Below the pieces are notes generated by a model. The model saw nothing but the letters and a program-made list of their open reading frames with translations. It was not told the origin of the DNA and searched no databases. DNA of 45,317 nt from a virus. The first letter of the stretch is position 1. Each line of letters starts with the position of its first letter. Positions 33,361 through 40,900 of the stretch are shown here, piece after piece. The stretch lies in IMG/VR virus record IMGVR_UViG_3300021976_000031, positions 1 to 45,317 of that record; one strand, given 5' to 3'. Made by a program: the position numbers and the translations under genes.

Positions 33361-34115
33361 GTGAAGAGGATCCCCGGATCGAGGGTCTAGGCGATCGGAC
33401 TCTTCAGATCAAGCACGACCGTCGCAAGGAACGAAAGAATGCAGCGGCAGCACTGATCGCGGGGCTTTTGATCTTTGCTGTCGGGGGGACTGTATGCTTC
33501 ATCTTCTTTCTTAGGCAGAACCAGGCGATCGATCAGCTTGCCACTTCTGTCGACACTTTGCGAGGCCAGCAGGAATACTGCTCTCGGCCCACCGTGAAGA
33601 AGTCTGATCCCAAGTGCCAGGAGCCAGCAGCTCCTCCAGCCAAGGAGATCATCGGACAGCAGGGCATCCCCGGCAATCAGGGCAACCAGGGCCCGCAAGG
33701 AATCCAGGGCATTCAAGGTCCGCCAGGGATCCAGGGAAGGCAGGGTTTGCCGGGAAACTCGCCAGCATGTCTACTTGAGCCTTCCAGATGCATCGGAGCG
33801 TCAGGTTCAGAAGGTAAGCCAGGTGCGGCGTCTACTGTTCCCGGTCCTGATGGCAAAGAGGGTAAGCCTGGCGCTGACTCCACCGTCCCAGGCCCCGACG
33901 GCAAAGAGGGCAAGCCGGGAGCGGACTCCACGGTTCCCGGCCCCGATGGCAAGGAGGGTAAGCCTGGCGCTGACTCCACGGTCCCTGGTCCTCCTGGCGC
34001 GGATACTTTCCCGTTCAGTTTCCAGTTCACCTTCATGGATGCCTTGATGCAGCCGGTAACAATGAAGTGCACCATAGTCGCAGAGGCGCAGCCAGCAGAC
34101 TGCGTCCAGAGTTAG
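33357..34115 (+). CDS. Membrane-anchored collagen-like protein
   Basis: A 252-residue protein. A basic cytoplasmic N-terminus (HDRRKERKN) precedes one transmembrane segment (AALIAGLLIFAVGGTVCFIF, about 31-52). The outside part has a short coiled region, cysteine pairs, then Gly-X-Y collagen-like repeats: IPGNQGNQGPQGIQGIQGP, and four near-identical 16-residue units of the GKPGADSTVPGPDGKE type (residues about 153-216). The C-terminal 30 residues are globular with two cysteines. It ends the lysis cluster. It could span the periplasm-like space and wall as a rigid rod, analogous to spanins, but this is inference. An ATGA overlap links it to the upstream gene. Confidence 0.8.
   Translation: MSEEDPRIEGLGDRTLQIKHDRRKERKNAAAALIAGLLIFAVGGTVCFIFFLRQNQAIDQLATSVDTLRGQQEYCSRPTVKKSDPKCQEPAAPPAKEIIGQQGIPGNQGNQGPQGIQGIQGPPGIQGRQGLPGNSPACLLEPSRCIGASGSEGKPGAASTVPGPDGKEGKPGADSTVPGPDGKEGKPGADSTVPGPDGKEGKPGADSTVPGPPGADTFPFSFQFTFMDALMQPVTMKCTIVAEAQPADCVQS
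33813..34004 (+). repeat. Four tandem 48-bp repeats in the collagen-like gene
   Basis: Units at 33813-33860, 33861-33908, 33909-33956 and 33957-34004 each encode 16 residues of a Gly-X-Y-containing segment. They differ mainly at third codon positions; unit 1 has Ala for Asp and unit 4 ends differently. Copy number could change by slippage or recombination. Confidence 0.85.
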
Positions 34116-34124
34116 GAGAAGCAA

Positions 34125-34346
34125 GTGGCAGAGAAGGTCACGGCCGTAGCGAAGTGCCAGGTGCACGAGCAGGCCAACGATCAGGTGCTCGTGAGCTTCA
34201 CGGCGGATTACGAGGACGAGCGGAACAAGGCCTGGGCGAAGTACACGCCTGCGCTCAGTGCATCGCTCACGGTCCTTCCCGAGGTCGCCGAGAAGTTCGT
34301 GAACGGCGGCCGGTACCTCATGAGCTTCGAGCTCGCCGAGGACTGA
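34125..34346 (+). CDS. Small beta-rich protein at the end of the lysis region
   Basis: A 73-residue protein with a GTG start and AGGAGAAGC upstream. The pattern VTAVAKCQVHE, VLVSFTADY and KYTPALSASLTVLPEVAEKF, ending RYLMSFELAED, resembles a small beta protein that I recall in many actinophages near the structural genes. Function is unknown. A bidirectional terminator begins 2 bases after its stop. Confidence 0.75.
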   Translation: MAEKVTAVAKCQVHEQANDQVLVSFTADYEDERNKAWAKYTPALSASLTVLPEVAEKFVNGGRYLMSFELAED

Positions 34347-34348
34347 GC

Positions 34349-34399
34349 AAGAGAGCGATCCCCCTGCCTATTTAGACTAGGCAGGGGGATCGCTCTCTT
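34349..34399. terminator. 22-bp perfect-stem bidirectional terminator
   Basis: AAGAGAGCGATCCCCCTGCC and 2 more bases (34349-34370) pair perfectly with 34378-34399 around a 7-base loop. It lies exactly where rightward lysis genes meet the leftward 34399-36846 block. One arm shares its last base with the stop codon of the leftward gene at 34399. Confidence 0.8.
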
Positions 34400-34512
34400 C
34401 AGTGAGTGCAGGTGCAGTCGTCTTCTTTGTCTTCGTGATCATTACGCCTGCACCAGCAGTCACGACGATGCTTGCCGCACCCCTCGTCGTGATAGTCGTG
34501 ATCGTCGTACAT
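34399..34512 (-). CDS. Tiny His/Asp/Cys-rich peptide
   Basis: A 37-residue frame whose ATG overlaps the upstream stop (ATGA at 34512). It is made almost only of Asp, His, Cys, Arg, Lys and Glu (YDDHDYHDEGCGKH, CWCRRN, CTCTH), with five cysteines and six histidines, a composition suggesting metal binding. Translational coupling supports it, but so short a gene needs proof. Confidence 0.45.
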   Translation of the reverse strand: MYDDHDYHDEGCGKHRRDCWCRRNDHEDKEDDCTCTH

Positions 34513-34682
34513 CAGAAGTCCTTGCGCTTCTGTCGCTGGAGTCGCCTGATGGAGACAGTGATCGCACCTTTCCAGCCGCAATCAGGGCACTCTTTCGGGT
34601 CTTCGTCGGCGGGCACGGTCCACACATGACCGCATGACCCACAGGACGCCGTGGCGCGGCCGGTACCGCTACCCGTGGCCAT
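34512..34682 (-). CDS. Small zinc-ribbon protein
   Basis: A 56-residue protein. The ATG at 34682 directly abuts the stop of the upstream DUF4406 gene. It shows CGSCGHVW and CPDCGWKG, two C-x2-C pairs 13 residues apart, a standard zinc ribbon, followed by a basic helix (SIRRLQRQKRKDF). Such proteins bind nucleic acids or partner proteins. It overlaps the next tiny gene in an ATGA. Confidence 0.75.
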   Translation of the reverse strand: MATGSGTGRATASCGSCGHVWTVPADEDPKECPDCGWKGAITVSIRRLQRQKRKDF

Positions 34683-35072
34683 CTAGACATCCCCTGCGGG
34701 CAATGCCGTGTCCATGACGATGGTTGTCTCCAGGGACGGCCTAGCGCCTAGCATGGACAACTCGCCATCTTGGTAATCCCAGGTGGTCATCCCCAGGTTC
34801 TGCGCGATCAAGTACTCGAGCTTCGCACCCTTGGAGTCCATCCAGCCAGGGAGCAGCGCGATGTCCGAGCAGGGCACGAGGAGCTTGATTGCCTCCCGCA
34901 TGTAATACTGCCAGATGCTGTCACCGCGTAGGTGGCCAGGGTGCAGTACATTGCTCGCCGGATTCGAGGTGATCCAGCCGTCTTGGCGCATGTGCTCTTC
35001 GGCCTCGTAGAACGCAGGCTTGTTGAATGCAGGCAGGCCGGTCATCGGACCTGCGATGTAGATCCTCTTCAT
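34683..35072 (-). CDS. DUF4406 / nucleoside deoxyribosyltransferase-like protein
   Basis: A 129-residue protein. The ATG at 35072 follows GGGAG and overlaps the nuclease stop; GTG at 35075 is an alternative. The start MKRIYIAGPMTGLPAFNKPA, then CSDIALLPGWMDSKGAKLEY, is the pattern of DUF4406, related to nucleoside 2-deoxyribosyltransferases, which act on the N-glycosidic bond of nucleosides. Phage versions may salvage or modify nucleotides. Confidence 0.8.
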   Translation of the reverse strand: MKRIYIAGPMTGLPAFNKPAFYEAEEHMRQDGWITSNPASNVLHPGHLRGDSIWQYYMREAIKLLVPCSDIALLPGWMDSKGAKLEYLIAQNLGMTTWDYQDGELSMLGARPSLETTIVMDTALPAGDV

Positions 35073-36262
35073 CACTCATCTCCCATGGGCATAGACGGAA
35101 TGATCTTCACGGAGGGGTCGGAGTAGTTCTTGACCATGAGACCCTTGAGCTTTGTCTTCTGGTCGGCGGTAATCTCGTCGCCAGCCATCAGGGCGTCGTA
35201 CTCGGCCATGCCAATCTTGCCGTACTTCTGGGCGACCTCGGCACCCAGTACGTTCATGGCCATACGAGAGTCGATGCCACGGTATCCTTTGACGGCCAGC
35301 TTCACCTTACTACCGTCAGGTTGGACCCACTCGGTTAGATCTCGCTCTTCGGCGTGCCGCACGATGATGGCACTGAGTTCTTCCTGTACGCGCTCCAGGG
35401 CTTTGAGCTGGTGATTAACCAGAGCGATCTTCTGGATGGCGGCGTCGGGGGTGACCGCCATGATACCTTGTGACAGCTGGTTCGACTGCATGGTCTTGCA
35501 GAAGAGCTTGCGGATGCAGTACTGACACTCACTGTTGAGTGTCTCCGGTGGATCCTGGTCTTCCGGCCAGGCGATGATCCGCTCGGCCGCCTTTTGGAGC
35601 GCTCGATACGTTCGGACGTTGTCGGCCCTGGTGAACATCACTGACCCGATTGGATCGTGACGCAGGCAGTCGAAGGTCACCCAGATCTGCTCGGCCTTGG
35701 GATACTCGATTTGTGTAGCCAGCGCGTAGATACGAGGCTGAATCTTCCCCTTGAGCTCGCTGTTCTTGGGCGCAAATCGGATGGTCTTGTAGTCGACCAC
35801 CTCATACTTGCCACCGTTGCCGTTCTCGTCTGGGGGACTCAGCTCGTCGAACCGGTCTCGAATGTAAGTGATGGGGATCTCGCCGATCGAGGTTTTGAGG
35901 GGGAAGTGCAGCTTCTCCTCGACCGAGATTACCCGCCGGTTCGACAGGTCGGTACGCTTGAACCAGACCTGTGTTAGCTTCCAGCCGTCCTCGAAGGTCG
36001 GTGCATCGAAGTCACCAGACCGGAAGGTCTCCATATAGGACACCTCGTAGAACGAGCGAAGCTTTGCGAGGTTCCAATCTTCCATGTGCTCCTGCAAGAC
36101 ACACCAGTCGACGAAGTACTCCAGTCCTCCGTGTACTGCAGTACCGGTGTCGGCTGCCTTGTTCGATAGGCTAGCACCTCTCTGGAGGTTCTCGGCCTTC
36201 CACCTGGCTAGACAGAGCTCGGCGGTATTGAGCGACGACGCACTGAGGGTTCTAGGGATCAT
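35072..36262 (-). CDS. Cas4/RecB-type exonuclease (PD-(D/E)XK with Fe-S cluster)
   Basis: A 396-residue protein. The four cysteines expected for a Cas4/AddB-type 4Fe-4S cluster are present: C17 in AELCLARW, then C246, C249 and C255 in CQYCIRKLFC. The nuclease core shows GTAVH (H44), RDRFDE (D136/D139), VVDYKT (D157, K159) and Q-P-R-I-Y (Q175, Y179), matching the RecB motif order. It probably trims DNA ends for recombination-dependent replication or repair. It is directly preceded by the whiB gene with no gap. The C-terminal third is helical and of unclear role. Confidence 0.87.
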   Translation of the reverse strand: MIPRTLSASSLNTAELCLARWKAENLQRGASLSNKAADTGTAVHGGLEYFVDWCVLQEHMEDWNLAKLRSFYEVSYMETFRSGDFDAPTFEDGWKLTQVWFKRTDLSNRRVISVEEKLHFPLKTSIGEIPITYIRDRFDELSPPDENGNGGKYEVVDYKTIRFAPKNSELKGKIQPRIYALATQIEYPKAEQIWVTFDCLRHDPIGSVMFTRADNVRTYRALQKAAERIIAWPEDQDPPETLNSECQYCIRKLFCKTMQSNQLSQGIMAVTPDAAIQKIALVNHQLKALERVQEELSAIIVRHAEERDLTEWVQPDGSKVKLAVKGYRGIDSRMAMNVLGAEVAQKYGKIGMAEYDALMAGDEITADQKTKLKGLMVKNYSDPSVKIIPSMPMGDE

Positions 36263-36496
36263 CTACCTTGCCTTCATCTTTCCGCCCCACATGCCTACCT
36301 TGGAGCCGGTCTTGTTTGACCACTCGTCACAGTCGGGACGGACCGGACACTGCGAACAGACGACTTTACCTGGCGATTTGTTCTGCCCGCGATAGGGGAA
36401 GAAGATGTCCATCTCTTCGGGCACCATGTCATCGTCTTGAACCTTCATGCCGTCGGATCTCTTGGGCGCCATACCTGAACAGGCGGCGTCCTTCAT
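36263..36496 (-). CDS. WhiB-family transcription regulator
   Basis: A 77-residue protein with the hallmarks of WhiB: cysteines C6, C47, C50 and C56 (AACSGM and CSQCPVRPDC) for a 4Fe-4S cluster, FFP in between, and GMWGG at 68-72. WhiB proteins are confined to actinobacteria and their phages and bind the primary sigma factor. The upstream frame is open and reads EPW just before the ATG, a residue pattern typical of WhiB N-termini. The true start may therefore lie further upstream, though no ATG, GTG or TTG occurs in the nearest 18 codons. Confidence 0.92.
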   Translation of the reverse strand: MKDAACSGMAPKRSDGMKVQDDDMVPEEMDIFFPYRGQNKSPGKVVCSQCPVRPDCDEWSNKTGSKVGMWGGKMKAR

Positions 36497-36519
36497 CCAA
36501 GGCTCAGGATCGAGTTCGA

Positions 36520-36846
36520 CTAGCCAGCTGGCATAGAGCTTTCGTTCTCCTTGAGCGGCCCACTGGCCTTGACCGCAGTTGCGCTTGGGGCCGGTGGGGC
36601 AGGTGGAACCGGGTTGCTGAGAGATTGAAGTCCCGTCTGCAGTAGTTCGGGGACGACCGGCTCGCTTGAAGAGCTGGCAGATACCGGTGCAGACGAGTCT
36701 TTTGGGGACGGCTTCTCTTGCGTCTCCCCATCCCCCTCCGGCTCGACCTTCGCGACCTTGTTGAGCGGAGTGGACTCCGTGTGACCAGGCGGGAAGAAGA
36801 CGATCGGCGTGACAACACGCACACCATCTTCGGAATCGAGCGACAT
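36520..36846 (-). CDS. Disordered Ser/Pro-rich protein, first gene of the leftward block
   Basis: A 108-residue protein with a good AAGGAGA ribosome binding site. The first 20 residues (DGVRVVTPIVFFPPGHTES) look ordered. The rest is Pro/Ser/Glu/Ala low complexity. It begins the operon with whiB, the nuclease and DUF4406, which suggests an accessory or regulatory role. No family was recognised. Confidence 0.65.
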   Translation of the reverse strand: MSLDSEDGVRVVTPIVFFPPGHTESTPLNKVAKVEPEGDGETQEKPSPKDSSAPVSASSSSEPVVPELLQTGLQSLSNPVPPAPPAPSATAVKASGPLKENESSMPAG

Positions 36847-36962
36847 ATACTCTCCTTGAGTTGCAGGGTATTACTCGGGTTGTCCCAATGGTAGCCTATG
36901 GCAGACCCCGGTGATACACTCCGCACGGGATAGGTAGATATCGGTCCAGTAGGAGAACTCAT

Positions 36963-37322
36963 ATGACAGCGCCCGGCCCGTATGACATCTCGATTTACCG
37001 AGGTGACACCAAGGAGTTCACCCTGGCGATCACTGCAGGCAATCCACCTGGAGTCCCGATGGCAGCTGTGGATTTGACCGGCTGTACTGTCGCTGCGCAG
37101 ATTCGAGAAACCTTCGAGGCTGCGCAGGCTGCTTTAACCTTCACCTGCACAATCACTAGTGCAGTGGGAGGGCTGGTCCTTGTTGCTGCGGCAGCTGCTA
37201 TCACAGCGCTCTTGACGCCGGGCAAGAAGGTCTGGGACCTCGAGATCACCTTCCCCTCCGGAAAGAAGTTCACTTATCTTTCCGGAGTTGTCTCTGTTGA
37301 CCCCGACGTCACGAGGTCGTGA
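36963..37322 (+). CDS. Small tail-fibre-region protein
   Basis: A 119-residue protein with an AGGAGA ribosome binding site. It begins PYDISIYRGDTKEFTLAI and ends with a beta-rich segment (WDLEITFPSGKKFTYLSG), the layout of small BppU-like or Ig-like proteins often encoded before phage fibres. It starts the second rightward tail block; the stop overlaps the next ATG. Confidence 0.7.
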   Translation: MTAPGPYDISIYRGDTKEFTLAITAGNPPGVPMAAVDLTGCTVAAQIRETFEAAQAALTFTCTITSAVGGLVLVAAAAAITALLTPGKKVWDLEITFPSGKKFTYLSGVVSVDPDVTRS

Positions 37323-37999
37323 TGGCTGCAACTGTTGAGGTAGTAATCACTGACGGCACTCAGACTGTAGTTTCGCTTGAGGATCCGACAGTCATCACAG
37401 TGGTCGAGGTCCAGGTTGGTGGGCCTCAGGGTCCTCCTGGTTCCGGCTCGAGTGCAGACCTTCCCTCGGGCGGCACCGCAGGTCAGATCCTCACCAAGAC
37501 CGGTGCGACCGACCTGGATATCGCCTGGGCGGTGCCGGATGTCACGCAGACGGAACTTGACGCCAAGCTTTCCAAGACTGGCAACGGCAACGTCGCGCTT
37601 GATCCACTTACTGGCGCGGTTGCAGCCTTTCGAGTTGTCAAGGATGCGTCCGACGAGGGCAGCTGGGTAGATCGTCTTGCGTTCTGGTTCTCCGAAGATG
37701 GAGTCTCTTTCGCGAAGACTTGGTTCGTGGACAAGTTGGGACAGCTGCGTGCGAAGGCTGCTCGCGACAATCAGTCTGCGTTCATCGCATCCCCCTTCTC
37801 AAACTCGTCCACGGTGGACATCCTCAAGGTGACGAACGCTGACGGATCAGTCACGTATCTTGGGGTGAACAAGAACGGTGTGGTCTTCACTGTGCCAGTC
37901 ACGGCGCCTAACATGGTGCCGTCTATTCTCCTCGCTCATGGGGCTTCCGTTCCTGGAGGTACCGCAGTCGGTACGATTGTATACGAGAAGAACGCATGA
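37322..37999 (+). CDS. Tail fibre protein with short collagen motif
   Basis: A 225-residue protein starting at the ATG that overlaps the previous stop; GTG at 37319 is an alternative. A beta segment (VEVVITDGTQTVVSLEDPT) leads to a short Gly-rich GPQGPPGSGS motif. It continues with GTAGQILTKTGATDLDIAWA, a fibre-associated segment found in many phages. The C-terminal half is beta-rich. It likely forms a trimeric fibre stalk at the tail tip. Confidence 0.78.
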   Translation: MAATVEVVITDGTQTVVSLEDPTVITVVEVQVGGPQGPPGSGSSADLPSGGTAGQILTKTGATDLDIAWAVPDVTQTELDAKLSKTGNGNVALDPLTGAVAAFRVVKDASDEGSWVDRLAFWFSEDGVSFAKTWFVDKLGQLRAKAARDNQSAFIASPFSNSSTVDILKVTNADGSVTYLGVNKNGVVFTVPVTAPNMVPSILLAHGASVPGGTAVGTIVYEKNA

Positions 38000-40900
38000 G
38001 TGTTACTCGTACCTTTGACTTCAACGCTGGTGCTGACGCAACGATCACTGCGTCAGGCATCGTCAACGGAGTCACCGGTACGCCAGCCTATGCGGTTGCG
38101 GCCTTGCGGCACGGTGTTCGAGGTATGTACACAGGCGCTGCAGCGACAACGTCTGACTTCATTCGCTGGCCTCGTGCGGTAGCTGACACTCACTCCGTCT
38201 CCTTCTACTGGCAGCCTCTGTCTATCTCGTCTAGCGCCACGGCCATCTGGCGCGCTGCCGACAGCACTAACGCAGTCATCGGCGCACTCCGGTATCGTCA
38301 GTCGGACAACAAGTGGGATATCGGTAACGCGAACCAGACGGTCAACTTCCTCTCTACTGGGACGTTCACTCTCGGTCACTGGTACCGCATCAACATCAGG
38401 TGCAACTTTGCCGACATCCTGAACCCTGTCTTTACTGTCGACATCTACGATCCCGACGAGACTGACATCTCGCAGACTCCGTACACCAGCTTCGGTGGAG
38501 TCATCCCGACCGTCCTGACGTACGATCGAGACCTGCTCGGCCGCATCGGAACCTCCACCGGTACTCGCGACTGCTACTTCGACACGCTGAAGGTTGCAGA
38601 CAACTTCCTGGAGCTCATCCAGGCCGAGGTCCCGATCCCGACCTTCACGCCGTTTGACACTGTCGTATCGACTGGCGACAACGACGGCTCGTGGAACAAG
38701 GTCGGAACGTTCTCGAAGACAGGCTCGTCGCTCCTGATCGGTGATCCCTCCCCCAGTGATTACGACAGGTCGACGTACGTACGCATCGAGGGCGTGCCGT
38801 ACACTCGCGGATCCACGATCAACGAGGCTCACCTGACGATGACCGGCCTGGGCCTGGATACTCCAGCGCCTGATCCGGTGCGCATCTATGGGATCCTTGC
38901 GCCCAACCCAGATGTGCCAGCAAACAACACGGACATCAGGTCTAGGACTCGCACCCTTGCGTATGTCGACTGGTCGCACACCGTCAACGCTGACAGCACG
39001 CCGTACAACACGCCTGACATGAAGACGATTGTCCAGGAGCTCGTAAACCAGACCGCCTGGAACCCAGGCAACGCGATGATGTTTACGCTCGAGGACACTG
39101 TCAATGGCGACGTTGATGGAGCTCTGTCGTTCTACTCGTACAACAACACCCCAGCCAAGGCGCCAGCCTTCCATTCGCAGTACACGCCAGCCGCACCAGA
39201 TACCACCCCATCGCTCCTGATGATGATGGGGGGCAATCAGAGCTCGACCGGCTTTACCGTCAGTTGCAAGTCGCTCCGTGCCACCACCGCAGCGATTGAA
39301 GTCTCGGCTAGCGCTGACATGTCGTCACCGACGACAGGCTCGACGGTCACTCCATCGGTGCCGACCATCACCGCGTCATGGGTTGCAGCAGGGTACGCAA
39401 TCCTGGCGTCGGGCCTATCGCAGATCATTGATGTGACCGCCGCGCCCGAGGGTGACTGGATGTACGCCTTTGTTGTGTTGGATACGAACCAGACGGCCGT
39501 GACGCTCCCCGGCTGGACCCTCCGCAAGGAGGGTGACGAGTCGACATTCACGCACTACGCAGTCTTCCGGCGCAAGAAGCTCCCAACCGATACGACCTTC
39601 ACTGTCACCTGGCCGACATCAGCCAAGGGTGAGATCGGCCTGATTGCCTACAGTGGCCTGGATGCGGTCACGCCTGACGAGCTAGTGGCGACCAACCTGC
39701 ACACAGCAGGCACCGGCTACGCCACACCGACTCTGACTCCGAACAACACGACTCGCTGGGCTGCTGCCTTCACCTGGTCGCGAACCTCAACGTCAGGCAA
39801 CAAGGCGATCTCGTGGACTCCCGACGCAGGAATGACCGAGCGACTGGACCTCAACAACTCGGCCAGCCCCTCGACGTCCCCCTGGACTGGCATCCAGATC
39901 GCAGACACCAACGGTGCCGTGACTCTGGCAGCTCACACCTACACTGCGGTCCAGGCGTTCACCGAGACGCACGGTGGCTCGGTGATGCTGTTCCTGATTC
40001 CTGACAGCAGGGGCTGGTGCAAGCCGGTCATTACTGGCCTGACTGCCGGAACGCAGTACTACTACCGGATCAAGCTCGACGGGGTGCGACAGACAAACCT
40101 CGAGGGCGAGATCCAGACGATGCCCACGCCTGGCGTTGCTACAAACTTCACCTTCGTTACTACCTCGTGCGCGAACACGAACTCGAATCACAGGATCTTT
40201 GACTCGATTCGTACCGCCCAGGGTGCTTACGGCAAGCCTCTGTTCTTCCTTCATAATGGAGACTTCCACTACATCTATAGCGGTGGAGGCTCGGCGCCCA
40301 ACCTAGGGCCAGTCCGTCGTCAGGAGTTTGAGAATGTACTCAGCAACTCCCCCCGTCAGCACGAGCTTTATCGCAAGCTCGCGTTCTACTACGGCAACTC
40401 TGACGTGGACGGATGCGGATCGAACTGTGACGGAACTTACCCTGGGTGGCCAGCCTTTGGAGCAGCTTATCGCACCGTCTTCCCACATCCTACTCTACCA
40501 GACTCGGGTGGCTCGGCTGTCTACTTCAGTTTCCCAGTAGGACGTTGCCTGATCATCCGCACGGATCACCGGCGATACTCGTCAGCCAAGGCAGCTACTG
40601 ACGACGCATCCAAGACTAACCTCGGCGCAGAGCAGGAAGCTTGGCTCGTCGGACAGTTGACTGACCCGACCTATCCAATCAAGATCTGGATCCACGAGAA
40701 CAAGTGGGTCGGCGCTCCAGTCACCGACGGCAACACTGACAACTGGCAGACCTATAGCACCATCCGCCAGCGCATCGCTGACGTAATCACCAGCAATGCC
40801 GTGAAGGTCTACTACATCCACGGCGACTCGCATTCTTTCGCTGCAGACAATGGGAACTACAATCCTTACGGAGGCTTCCCGTATGTGGTTAGTGCGCCGA

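Noticed and set aside
34460-34690. 76-codon leftward frame overlapping the zinc-ribbon gene
   Set aside because: Arg/Ser-rich, wrong phase; the 56-residue zinc ribbon in another frame has clear Cys pairs and coupled start and stop.
38053-39174. 373-codon leftward frame within the large fibre gene
   Set aside because: Antisense shadow, Arg/Val-rich, no ribosome site.
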